Both the position numbers and the translations under genes were made by a program. Below the pieces are notes generated by a model. It had not been told where the DNA came from. It ran no database searches and saw nothing but the letters and a program-made list of their open reading frames with translations. From the NCBI RefSeq assembly GCF_016734805.1, contig NZ_JAERQG010000002.1, positions 868,001-932,000 on the forward strand: DNA of 64,000 nucleotides. The letters run 5' to 3'. The stretch comes from Marivirga atlantica. GTDB taxonomy: Bacteria > Bacteroidota > Bacteroidia > Cytophagales > Cyclobacteriaceae. Position 1 is the stretch's first letter. Each line of letters opens with the position of its first letter. Of this stretch, positions 1 through 8,095 are shown piece by piece.

Positions 1-1
1 T

Positions 2-43
2 ACACAATTAAATGGAACATTAACCTATACCTACCAATTTTGA
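2..43 (+). CDS. C-terminal tail of a probable outer-membrane beta-barrel protein (5' part outside window)
   Basis: Reading from base 2 gives TQLNGTLTYTYQF and then TGA at 41-43. Alternating polar and hydrophobic or aromatic residues ending in Phe are typical of the last strand of an outer-membrane beta-barrel. The stop overlaps the ATG of the next gene (TGATG), which suggests translational coupling. A PorP/SprF-type or other barrel partner of the secreted toxin would fit this position, but 13 residues cannot identify a family. The call rests on the strand pattern and the overlap only. Confidence 0.5.
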   Translation, partial: TQLNGTLTYTYQF

Positions 44-3000
44 TGGATCTAATCAGACATATCAGCAGCTTTTGTAAAAAGTATAGCGTTCTTTTAGCAG
101 TTGCATTAATTGCTTGCTGTGCTACTAAATCGTTCGCACAAACTACTTCAGCACCAGTACAGGTAAATAGTCAGCTAACCCCTCCATATTCTATTTATTT
201 GTCTGATTATACCAATGATGCACTTAATAAATGGCCTATCACACTAAACTTGCGCGATTTTACAAAATCGGATTACCGTGTAAGGCTTCGTATTACTATT
301 GAAAGTCAGACAGTTCGTTTTAGAACTAAACCGAGCTTTATGCCGCAGGGTATGTATCTGACACCGGGTGTACCCACGCAGGTAACTTATGATAAACTGG
401 CAGCCTATCTCAATCCTAATAATATGGAGATGAGTGGTATAAATCCTGCAACTTTTGCTAATTCACAACAACTGCCAGAGGGCTTCTATACTTTCACCAT
501 TGAAGTGCTCGATTATCAACGTGGAAATGTAGTGAGCAATACCAGCAGAAATATTGCCTGGATAGTACAAAATGAACCTCCCTTATTGAACCTTCCTTTC
601 GAGGAAAAGGTAAGAATTCAGGATCCACAACAAATACAGTTTCAGTGGACACCAAGGCATACATCCTCACCGAATAGTGCTTTTGAAACAGAATATATTT
701 TCCGCCTGTGGGAAATCTGGCCTGCCGGTAGAAATCCTTTTGAAGTAGTAAGAACTTCAAATCCGGTTTTTGAGCAGAGAACAAACCTAAACAGCTACTT
801 CTACGGCCCGGGAGATATCCCGTTAATTCCTGGAAGAAGCTATGCATGGCAAGTACAAGCTGTCAGCAATATTGGTCGTGACCTATTTAAAAATAATGGC
901 CGCAGTGAAGTAAAGAGTTTCCAGTATGGTGATGAATGCTTAACGGTAACAGGTGTAGGGCTTGAGGCATTGGGGCCTGATAGAATAAAAGTAGACTGGA
1001 CGGGTGATTGGAACCATTCTGGCTATGTGGTAGAAGTACGTGAAAAAGGTACTACGGACTGGACTACTTATGCTACTAATATTGAAACACAAGTGGTATT
1101 CGATTTGGAGGCTGGAACAGAATATGAAGTACAGGTTAAATCTACTTGTGGCGTGCTTACAGGTGTTGCCTCTGATATAATTTCGGTAAGCACACTGGAT
1201 GCCAGTGAAATTGATTTTGAATGTGGGGCTGATCCAAATAATCCTGCGATAACCAATCGTGACCCTATTGAAAGCTTACAGATCGGTGATAGGATAGAGG
1301 CTTTAGGTTTCAAAGTTCGTATTACAGAAATCACTGGAGCAGGTCCATACAATGGTAAAGGAGCTATCGAAGTGCCTTTGTTCAACCTGGCTTCTGTAGA
1401 GGCTGATTTAGTCAACATAGAAGTAAATACTGACAGAAAGTTGATTGGCGGCTATGTGGAAACCACATTGAATCCTGCCGGACCATTTATTGTAGGCTTA
1501 GACAGTGATGAGCTTGATGAAGGTAATGGAGGGGCAGATGGCGATAATGTGGAAGACACCCCGGATACTGATATTAAAGTCGATGAGGTAATATCAGATG
1601 TTGATGTAGATGAAGAGACAGGGGTGATAACTGTAACAACCGAAGATGGTGAAACTACTACCATAGACCCTAGTGAGGAAGGGGTAGATGAAAATGGCGA
1701 TGGCGTTGTTGTAGTAGAAGACAGTAATGGCGATACTTGGGTAGTAGGGCCTGATGGCAATGTAAGCCAGGGACAGAATACGGGTGGACCATCCAACCCA
1801 AATACATTACCTTCTGATGCCAATGTTGACTTTATCGTAAACTTTGAGAAAAGCGATCAGCAGCAATACGGATTTGATACCAAATCTCTGGAAACCCTTA
1901 CGAGCAATTATACCCAAACGCAAATTAGAGATAATGATTACTGGATACCATGGAAATCTGTAGCTAGCGGCAGAACGGATAAAGTATTGGCTAAGCAAAG
2001 TGCAGGTAACAGTTTTAATAGTGCAATAGGCTTTAAAAGTGTATCAGGTAATTTGCCAATTACAGCATCAGCAGAAGATTTAGCTAAAAATGTAACCGTA
2101 CAGGGTACTACCCATAAAGACACCCAATTGGTACAGGCTTATGTGCTGAAAGAAAACCAGAATGAAGCAGGCGAAACCACCGAAGAGGAAATCATCTTAG
2201 GAGAGCTTAATGTAGTAAGTTATGATAAAGTAGCCCAGAAGGTTATTATTGTTCCGGTGAATGGAGCAAGTGCTCCTGCTGCCTCTACCTTGTCTGCTGA
2301 TCTAAACCGCATCTATGGCCAGGCAGTTGCTGAATGGGAGCTGGTAATGGCTGATAATTATACTGCTGAAGTTGATTTAACAAATGCCGCTGATGAGGCA
2401 ATAGGGGATCTTGCATTTTACCCGCCAAAAATAAAAGCACTTAAAAAAGAATATAAAAAGGCTGTTTCCATTGATAGAGATGCTTTTTATGTTTTTGTCT
2501 TGCCTAATAATTCAGGTAATTCTGTAAAAGGTTATATGCCCTTTAAAAAGCAATTCGGCTATGTATTAACTGAAAACACCTCTAATATTACCAAAACCAT
2601 AGCACATGAATTAGGACATGGTGCTTATAGGTTACGCCATACTTTTAGTAATGAGGCCTATTATGCAGGGGCCAATACTACAGATAACCTCATGGACCTA
2701 AGAGATAATGGTATTGATTTATATAAACATCAATGGGACTTTGTTCATGATCCTGAAAATGTAAATACCCTTTTTGAGGATGATGATGAGAGTGCGATGG
2801 GTAACGAGGACTTACCTGATTTTATGGTTTATTCTTTTAGTTCAAAAATCATATTGAACGAATATGATGGTGCTAGAGGTGAATTAATAGCTTTCGATAT
2901 TTCATTAAGTGAAAATCTAGAGACCGATAATTTACTGTATGATGTAATAGATATAAAATTAGGTGAATTTGATGCTAAGAACTCATATAAAATTCAACAA

Positions 3001-4668
3001 GTACTAAGGAGTTCTGAACAATTCGTATTAAATCTACTAAATGATTTTACTGGCACAAAGGAAGAAATTAAGACTTATTTAGATTCAAAGAGATCAGAAA
3101 TTGAAACCTATCTGAACAACCAAATTTCAAATTTAGTAAATGGTGATTCTAGAATAGAAGATTTTGATCCTTTAGATGGGGAAACTAAAAATCAATTAGT
3201 TTCTCTAATCGATGAATTTGAACAAAGAGAAGTTGATGCCAAGACAACAATTGTTAATGAAGAAGATTTTGATGCCATTAAATTATTATTCGAACAGGAG
3301 CCTAACTTAATAGAACGGGATATCCATGTCTTAATGACCAAATCTGGAAAGTATGAATATTTCTATAGGTCTGATTTTTATACTATACCGACAAGTAAAA
3401 CTACTGAAGATGGAGCACAAATTCAGCTAGAATCTTTCTCGCAATCTGAGTTGAAGGCACTTAATAAAGCCCACATTGAGAAGAGTATTAATAATCCGAA
3501 TGCGATAGGTGATTTGTCTAAAAGGACTGAGAAACCACTCAATATTTTTGAAAGAGGCATGTGGGTTGTAAAAGTATCAAAAGATCTACTTGAAGATATT
3601 GAAGTGCCAGAGCCTATGTGGAACAGCAGTATTGATCCGGAGACATATCCATTTTCTTTGGATGCCATGGTTGGTGGTATGGGCGATGGAGTGATTGATG
3701 AATTTAAAAGCATCCCTGAGCTCATTGTTTTAGGATTAAGCCTTTTTGACGAAGATGAACGAAGGGCAATCTTAGATGGAATTACTTCAATTGATCTTGA
3801 AATGATCCAGAAAATGGTTGATGCCAAAGCTGATAAATATAGTCAAGGCGGTGATATAGCTTTTCATGAGGGAGGATATGATGTTGTGCAGGTAGCTAGT
3901 CTATTCTGGGGTGGGGCATTTTTAAAAGGAGGTAATAAAGCTTCTGATGCTACGGGTGCATTAGCTGATCTTTACAATAAAATTCCTAATAATTTAAAAA
4001 ATGCTATTGATGAAACTTTAGATGAGGCCACTAAAAGTAAGTTTCTGTCTGACATAGGTGAAATGTCTAATGAAGCATTTGAGAAAATTGCAAATAATCC
4101 TAATTTGGTCAACGCGTGGAAATTCTTAGACGATGCTGGGGTAGATGAGACTTTAAGACGGAATGTTGATGCTTTGGCCGACCCTGATGCTGCACTGGAT
4201 GCCATCCAGATGTCGCAGAAGGCTAAGCCTACCTGGCCGGAAATACAAGTATTATGGAAACGAGGAAATGATTACAACGCTAAAGCTAGGCTTGAATATG
4301 GTGATAATAAAGTTGAAGTAGTCCTAAAAGGAGTAGATGGAAAAGCAGGAAAACGATTGGACACCTATCTGCCACCTGAAAACGGACAAGCGGGACAAAT
4401 CATATCAAGAAAGGCAACAACATTAAGTGAGATACAGCCGAATACATTTAAAAATTATTTGAATGAGCTAATCACAAAATATCCTAAAGGAGCTGAGTTA
4501 AATTCTAGCAAGTTCCCTTCAGGCACTACACTTGATGGAGATTATTTTTTAGAAATTCCAACTTCAAATAAGTCTTTCTTTGAATCAAGTGCTGAATTTC
4601 AAAAAGTATTAAGTGACTTCAATACGAGCAAGGGTGTGGATATAAAAATCAAATATTTAGACGAGTAG
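43..4668 (+). CDS. Secreted polymorphic toxin with Fn3-like region, HExxH metalloprotease core and C-terminal toxin tip
   Basis: The protein has 1541 residues starting at ATG 43; a TTG three bases earlier is possible but less likely. A signal peptide ends near FAQ (about residue 33). Beta-rich Fn3-like domains follow to about residue 390, then a highly acidic Asp/Glu/Val/Thr linker (about 480-570). A zincin-type HELGH lies at residues 855-859, followed by a charged helical segment. A hydrophobic pre-toxin stretch rich in Gly and Ile/Leu occupies about 1205-1310. The last 130 or so residues look like a separate tip domain, with KRLDTYLPP and GQIISRKATTL resembling restriction-endonuclease-fold toxin tips (D...xxK pattern). 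The metalloprotease may release the tip. A putative immunity gene starts 4 bp downstream. No type IX sorting domain is visible after the tip. The toxin-class call is inference; the nuclease assignment of the tip is tentative. Confidence 0.7.
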   Translation: MDLIRHISSFCKKYSVLLAVALIACCATKSFAQTTSAPVQVNSQLTPPYSIYLSDYTNDALNKWPITLNLRDFTKSDYRVRLRITIESQTVRFRTKPSFMPQGMYLTPGVPTQVTYDKLAAYLNPNNMEMSGINPATFANSQQLPEGFYTFTIEVLDYQRGNVVSNTSRNIAWIVQNEPPLLNLPFEEKVRIQDPQQIQFQWTPRHTSSPNSAFETEYIFRLWEIWPAGRNPFEVVRTSNPVFEQRTNLNSYFYGPGDIPLIPGRSYAWQVQAVSNIGRDLFKNNGRSEVKSFQYGDECLTVTGVGLEALGPDRIKVDWTGDWNHSGYVVEVREKGTTDWTTYATNIETQVVFDLEAGTEYEVQVKSTCGVLTGVASDIISVSTLDASEIDFECGADPNNPAITNRDPIESLQIGDRIEALGFKVRITEITGAGPYNGKGAIEVPLFNLASVEADLVNIEVNTDRKLIGGYVETTLNPAGPFIVGLDSDELDEGNGGADGDNVEDTPDTDIKVDEVISDVDVDEETGVITVTTEDGETTTIDPSEEGVDENGDGVVVVEDSNGDTWVVGPDGNVSQGQNTGGPSNPNTLPSDANVDFIVNFEKSDQQQYGFDTKSLETLTSNYTQTQIRDNDYWIPWKSVASGRTDKVLAKQSAGNSFNSAIGFKSVSGNLPITASAEDLAKNVTVQGTTHKDTQLVQAYVLKENQNEAGETTEEEIILGELNVVSYDKVAQKVIIVPVNGASAPAASTLSADLNRIYGQAVAEWELVMADNYTAEVDLTNAADEAIGDLAFYPPKIKALKKEYKKAVSIDRDAFYVFVLPNNSGNSVKGYMPFKKQFGYVLTENTSNITKTIAHELGHGAYRLRHTFSNEAYYAGANTTDNLMDLRDNGIDLYKHQWDFVHDPENVNTLFEDDDESAMGNEDLPDFMVYSFSSKIILNEYDGARGELIAFDISLSENLETDNLLYDVIDIKLGEFDAKNSYKIQQVLRSSEQFVLNLLNDFTGTKEEIKTYLDSKRSEIETYLNNQISNLVNGDSRIEDFDPLDGETKNQLVSLIDEFEQREVDAKTTIVNEEDFDAIKLLFEQEPNLIERDIHVLMTKSGKYEYFYRSDFYTIPTSKTTEDGAQIQLESFSQSELKALNKAHIEKSINNPNAIGDLSKRTEKPLNIFERGMWVVKVSKDLLEDIEVPEPMWNSSIDPETYPFSLDAMVGGMGDGVIDEFKSIPELIVLGLSLFDEDERRAILDGITSIDLEMIQKMVDAKADKYSQGGDIAFHEGGYDVVQVASLFWGGAFLKGGNKASDATGALADLYNKIPNNLKNAIDETLDEATKSKFLSDIGEMSNEAFEKIANNPNLVNAWKFLDDAGVDETLRRNVDALADPDAALDAIQMSQKAKPTWPEIQVLWKRGNDYNAKARLEYGDNKVEVVLKGVDGKAGKRLDTYLPPENGQAGQIISRKATTLSEIQPNTFKNYLNELITKYPKGAELNSSKFPSGTTLDGDYFLEIPTSNKSFFESSAEFQKVLSDFNTSKGVDIKIKYLDE

Positions 4669-4672
4669 TTTT

Positions 4673-5134
4673 ATGCAAGAGCTTATTTTAGGAATACTTC
4701 GGAAAATAGAACTAGATAAAGAATATCTAAAGCTATGCCAGAATCACCATGATTTTGATGGACGAGCAAACCTTAATAGAAAAGAAATAGAACCTATAAT
4801 TAAATCCTTCGATTCTGACTTTAAATACGTAGCAAAAGATAGGACGTTTTTGAAAGAAACCCCTTATGAAGAATTTACTTTACGTTTTTTTATAGGGTTT
4901 AAGAATGGAATTATTGATTTTTCATATTTGGTTTGGAAAGAAGGAGAAAACCATAACTTTTATCAAGGACGTTTGGCAACACTGGCAGAACAGATTGACC
5001 CAGAGTTTAAGGAAAAAGTGAAATACAAAACTCCAATAGCCACCTCCTTAGAAGATTTCAAAGAGATATTATCAAAGTATTTTGAATTGTTTGAATCCTT
5101 TAAACAGCATTTTCAGGAAACAGTAAAAAGCTGA
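4673..5134 (+). CDS. Putative immunity protein for the adjacent toxin
   Basis: This is a 153-residue acidic cytosolic protein with no signal peptide or membrane segment. It is mostly alpha/beta in appearance, with a central aromatic stretch (FTLRFFIGFKNGIIDFSYLVW) and a helical C terminus rich in Phe, Glu and Lys. It starts 4 bp after the toxin stop codon, the arrangement expected of a toxin-immunity pair, and it is the size of many immunity proteins. I do not recognise a named immunity family. The function rests on position, size and the absence of export signals. It could instead be an unrelated small accessory protein. Confidence 0.6.
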   Translation: MQELILGILRKIELDKEYLKLCQNHHDFDGRANLNRKEIEPIIKSFDSDFKYVAKDRTFLKETPYEEFTLRFFIGFKNGIIDFSYLVWKEGENHNFYQGRLATLAEQIDPEFKEKVKYKTPIATSLEDFKEILSKYFELFESFKQHFQETVKS

Positions 5135-5151
5135 TTTAGAAAGCCTCACTT

Positions 5152-5256
5152 ATGTGTGGGTTTCCTGGAGGTAAAACTTCTGGAGGTGCAGATGAAGCTA
5201 TCATAAGAACGGAAGGAATGGAATTAGGAATTGATTACACAGCAACAGAATTGTAA
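5152..5256 (+). pseudogene. Orphan toxin-tip remnant (34 codons)
   Basis: A short frame from ATG 5152 reads MCGFPGGKTSGGADEAIIR, continues with TEGMELGIDYTATEL, and stops with TAA at 5254-5256. A stop codon at 5137-5139 closes the frame upstream. Gly-rich, charged tails like this occur at the extreme C terminus of polymorphic toxins. The frame ends one base before the start of the next small gene, repeating the toxin-immunity layout just upstream. I infer that it is the leftover end of a displaced or silent toxin cassette, probably not translated on its own. It is too short for family assignment. Confidence 0.4.
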
Positions 5257-5257
5257 A

Positions 5258-5497
5258 ATGAAAGCACTAGAAGAACTCGCTAAGCACACTTGGGATTTTA
5301 TTTTGTACAAAACAGATGAAGGCTTTGTATTGAATGTTGTTTTTAATTCAAGTTTTGCTGATTACTCCCGTAGTTTTCGAGTTAGTGAATCGGAAGCAAA
5401 CCAAGATATGGAAGGATTAAAGCAACTTTCTGAACGAATAAGGACGAACTATGAATCTTTTAAGGATAGGGAAATAACCCCAGTGGCAAGGAAATGA
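5258..5497 (+). CDS. Small putative immunity protein of the orphan cassette
   Basis: The protein has 79 residues from ATG 5258, chosen over an in-frame TTG at 5231 because the ATG follows directly after the TAA of the toxin-tip remnant. It begins MKALEELAKHTWDFILYK and has a strongly amphipathic beta-hairpin-like middle (FVLNVVFNSSFADYSRSF), then a charged helix. No signal peptide or membrane segment is present. Position behind an orphan toxin tip, and its small size, suggest a second immunity gene. I do not recognise the family. Confidence 0.5.
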   Translation: MKALEELAKHTWDFILYKTDEGFVLNVVFNSSFADYSRSFRVSESEANQDMEGLKQLSERIRTNYESFKDREITPVARK

Positions 5498-5778
5498 AAT
5501 GAAAGCCAGACATAACTGTTTGTATTTTTTTAAATAGATAAAGCTTTCCTGCCTTTTGATTCCCGCTATTCTTAGGATGATTAATTTAAATAGGCAAGAA
5601 GCTGCTTCGATGAAATAAGATCCACTAGCTCAAGTACAAGTTGTAAACTCGTATTAAAGTAGGTTTAATGGATTGGAATTGCTTGAATAGTCTGATTACT
5701 TGTCATGATTTATAAACAGGTGTCAGGTTTTGTTTGCTAAATGTTAATTACCTTTACCGAGCCAAAAACAACAGTTTT

Positions 5779-6699
5779 ATGAAAACATTTTTTACCAGTA
5801 TATTATTTATTTTTACTATCCAACTGAGCTCAGCCCAAAATGTCATTCAAGAACTGCAGGATTACATTCAATCAGTGCGTGAAGGTAGCTTTGCACCTGT
5901 ACCGCAGAGTCTTTTGAGTGAAACTGAGCAGGCAGAGGAACTATTAAATGCTTTAAAAACCTACCAAGCTGACTCCAACTCGGTAATAAGAACACGAGCT
6001 TATAATATAGGCAAACGCCTTGGGCAGGGCCACCCAGTGCAAGCCATTAGGCAGCAGGCTATTAACCAACAAATTAAAGCATTAGCTGATGCAGATATAG
6101 GGTTACGTGTTAAAGCTATTAATGCACTTACGGGTTTTAAAAATACAGATTTCACCAGTAATCAGGAGCAGCGCATTATCAATGGCCTAAATGCAGCAAT
6201 GCCACATTTGGAGAAATATGCCATGCTAGTGGGTTACATGAATAATGATGCAGCCATAGCACCACTTAAGCAAGTTGAACAGCAAATCTCAAGTGGTTGG
6301 ACAAAGTTTAACATACAATTAGCACTAGCAAGAAGGGGAGATAAGCAAGCCACCACAGCTGTGCTTAATAAAATGAAAACAGCCACTATCAATGATGACT
6401 TCATTTATGACCTCTCTCCATTATTAGTCTATACACGAAATAAAGAAGTGTTCAAGTTTTTAGAAGACATTATTTTTAGTGAAGAAGCCAATTGTAATAG
6501 TGCCAACCCTAACCGAAGTGTAGATATTTTATGCGGCTACAGATTACTGGAGTATATGGCACCAGCCATTGAAGGTTCTCCATTAACAGTTGATGAATAT
6601 GGTGAACTTGAAGTGACTAACTACGAGCAAGCCCTGCAAGACTTCCGAGACTGGCTGCTTCAAAATCCTAATTATAGCTTAGTGGAGAATACCTATTGA
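5779..6699 (+). CDS. Secreted HEAT-repeat-like protein of unknown function
   Basis: The start at ATG 5779 gives 306 residues and a clean signal peptide (MKTFFTSILFIFTIQLSSAQ). An upstream in-frame start at 5734 would add a hydrophilic 15-residue extension that spoils it. The body is almost wholly helical with HEAT/armadillo-like spacing, for example the segments around IGLRVKAINALTGF, AAIAPLKQVEQQI and KEVFKFLEDIIF. The predicted location is periplasmic or surface. There is no catalytic motif and no sorting domain. About 280 bp separate it from the toxin island. That spacer (5498-5778) shows no gene, RNA or clear repeat. Confidence 0.7.
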   Translation: MKTFFTSILFIFTIQLSSAQNVIQELQDYIQSVREGSFAPVPQSLLSETEQAEELLNALKTYQADSNSVIRTRAYNIGKRLGQGHPVQAIRQQAINQQIKALADADIGLRVKAINALTGFKNTDFTSNQEQRIINGLNAAMPHLEKYAMLVGYMNNDAAIAPLKQVEQQISSGWTKFNIQLALARRGDKQATTAVLNKMKTATINDDFIYDLSPLLVYTRNKEVFKFLEDIIFSEEANCNSANPNRSVDILCGYRLLEYMAPAIEGSPLTVDEYGELEVTNYEQALQDFRDWLLQNPNYSLVENTY

Positions 6700-6703
6700 C
6701 TCA

Positions 6704-6733
6704 CAGGTCAGCACGTTGAAAACGTCAGACCTG
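6704..6733. repeat. 30-bp palindromic repeat, copy 1 (possible terminator)
   Basis: CAGGTC, agc, ACGTT, a GAA loop, AACGT, ca and GACCTG form an interrupted perfect stem. It starts 5 bp after the stop of the HEAT-like gene and is followed by a T/G-rich stretch, so it could end that transcript. A second copy lies 147 bp downstream. Confidence 0.6.
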
Positions 6734-6850
6734 TTTGTGTTTGAACAACTGTTTTTCATTTCGTTTTTCTCCCCCTTAGAAAAGAGCCTGTCCCGTACTT
6801 GCTACGGGAGAGCTAGAGGGATTGATAATTACATTCTTGCTGAGTTTTAG

Positions 6851-6880
6851 CAGGTCAGCACCTTGAAAACGTCAGACCTA
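6851..6880. repeat. 30-bp palindromic repeat, copy 2
   Basis: It is identical to the copy at 6704 except at two positions (G to C in the inner stem and the final base). A third, different hairpin follows at 6900-6923, with GTCTG and CCTC pairing to GAGG and CAGAC around a TTT loop. Near-identity of two palindromes in one spacer points to a dispersed REP-like element. Confidence 0.6.
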
Positions 6881-7154
6881 CTTAAGTAAGTATGCTTATG
6901 TCTGACCTCTTTGAGGTGCAGACAAATCTGGTGAATTTCGGACGAAAGCTATACTCTTGTTGTTAAGTATCAGATCCCTCCGGGATGACTATAGAACACA
7001 TATTCCTTAAGAAGTCATGCTGGAAGCATCTTTTCTCTTGCTACTAATATTGTTCTATTATTTATCAACATAGATCCCTATTGGATGACTGATACACTCG
7101 TAGCTCGTAACTCACAGCTCAAAACCATATAAATTAAATTCAAGTTCTCTGCTT

Positions 7155-7259
7155 ACTGCTAGCTGCTAGCTGCTAGCTGCTAACTGCTAACTGCCAACTG
7201 CTAACTGCCAACTGCTAACACCTAACTCCAAATTCCTAATCCCCAATCCCTATTTCCTC
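7155..7259. repeat. Degenerate 7-bp tandem array reaching into the sirtuin gene
   Basis: Fifteen consecutive 7-mers can be read without a slip: ACTGCTA, three GCTGCTA, then ACTGCTA alternating with ACTGCCA. These drift to ACACCTA, ACTCCAA, ATTCCTA, ATCCCCA and ATCCCTA. The last units lie inside the minus-strand sirtuin gene and encode its stop codon and the C-terminal IGIGD. The same C-rich units recur at 9093-9127. Heptanucleotide arrays are known from cyanobacteria (STRR elements); this one is read directly from the sequence. Confidence 0.8.
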
Positions 7260-7925
7260 ATAAAACCTTTCCATCCCCTTACTAGCCACTTCTTGTATAG
7301 CTGTTATAGCTTCAACACCATGATACGCTGGCGTTTCAGGATCAATCACATAAATGGGAGTACCTGGCTTTACCTCATGGATGAGTCCTGCAGCAGGGTA
7401 GACTTGCAGCGAGGTGCCAACAACCAATAAAATATCGGCCTGCTGGGTGATGTGCATGGCTGGTTCTATCATAGGAACTGCCTCTCCAAACCAAACAATG
7501 TGAGGTCTAAGCTGTGAGTTTTGCTCACATAAATCGCCTTCCTTTAATTCCCAGCCATCTAACTCATATACCAATGATGGGTCTTTTGTACTGCGTACTT
7601 TCGTAATTTCACCATGTAGATGAAGCACCTTGCTGGATCCTGCTCTTTCGTGTAGGTCATCGATGTTTTGCGTAATGACGTCCACATCAAAATGATCTTC
7701 CAACTTTGCAATAAGCTCATGTGCTTTATTAGGCTTAGCTTCTATAACATTTTTTCTTCTTTTATTATAAAAGTCTAGTACAAGTGCTCTGTTGTTGCGC
7801 CATCCCTGCGGAGAAGCTACTTCAGTAACATCATGTCCTTCCCATAAGCCATCAGCCCCTCTAAAGGTAGCAATGCCACTTTCAGCAGACACTCCGGCAC
7901 CTGTTAACACTACTATTTTTTTCAT
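7236..7925 (-). CDS. cobB: Sir2-family NAD-dependent protein deacylase (CobB/SIRT5-like)
   Basis: At 229 residues it is the size of short class III bacterial sirtuins. The NAD-binding GAGVSAESGIATFRG lies at residues 9-23, the catalytic TQNIDDLHERAG...LHLHGE at about 85-106, and GTSLQVYPAAG near 170. The YxxR pair in FYNKRR is the signature of SIRT5/CobB enzymes that remove succinyl or malonyl groups. The zinc-binding cysteine tetrad of typical sirtuins is absent: the whole protein has one Cys (in DLCEQ). Its last residues are encoded by a 7-bp tandem repeat. No metabolic partner gene is adjacent. The family is certain; acyl specificity is inferred from the YxxR motif. Confidence 0.9.
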   Translation of the reverse strand: MKKIVVLTGAGVSAESGIATFRGADGLWEGHDVTEVASPQGWRNNRALVLDFYNKRRKNVIEAKPNKAHELIAKLEDHFDVDVITQNIDDLHERAGSSKVLHLHGEITKVRSTKDPSLVYELDGWELKEGDLCEQNSQLRPHIVWFGEAVPMIEPAMHITQQADILLVVGTSLQVYPAAGLIHEVKPGTPIYVIDPETPAYHGVEAITAIQEVASKGMERFYEEIGIGD

Positions 7926-8095
7926 TTTATCGAATTAGATTTGAACAAAGTGAAAAAAGACTCTGGATCAAGTCCAGCTTAACAAATGAACTTTAATTGA
8001 TCCATCAAGTATTTAATATTTCAAGATATTTACCTTTATCTTGAAACAATAATACATATTTACGTTAAGCACTAAAATCAAAACAACATCAAATT

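Larger units (their letters stand above)
6700..7154. other. Gene-free, repeat-rich spacer
   Basis: The 536 bp between the HEAT-like gene and the sirtuin (6700-7235) hold no credible ORF or RNA gene. They contain two near-identical copies of a 30-bp palindrome (6704-6733, 6851-6880), a further hairpin at 6900-6923, and two copies of an AGATCCCT...GGATGACT phrase near 6972 and 7073. A short run of degenerate 7-mers (GCTC/ACTC type) lies at about 7094-7121, and the 7-bp tandem array begins at 7155. It reads as an accumulation site for small intergenic repeats. Confidence 0.6.

Noticed and set aside
1452-1823. Ser/Pro/Val-rich minus-strand ORF of 123 codons
   Set aside because: It is the antisense shadow of the acidic linker of the toxin gene; the low-complexity composition follows from the Asp/Glu/Thr codons on the other strand.
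3423-3827. Minus-strand ORF of 134 codons
   Set aside because: It lies wholly inside the toxin gene, shows no domain or signal, and has no start context; treated as a shadow.
5498-5778. Possible transposase remnant after the toxin island
   Set aside because: No frame carries a recognisable transposase fragment and no terminal inverted repeats or target duplications are seen.
7155-7259. Tandem repeats as a CRISPR array
   Set aside because: The unit is 7 bp with no spacers, and no cas gene is present.
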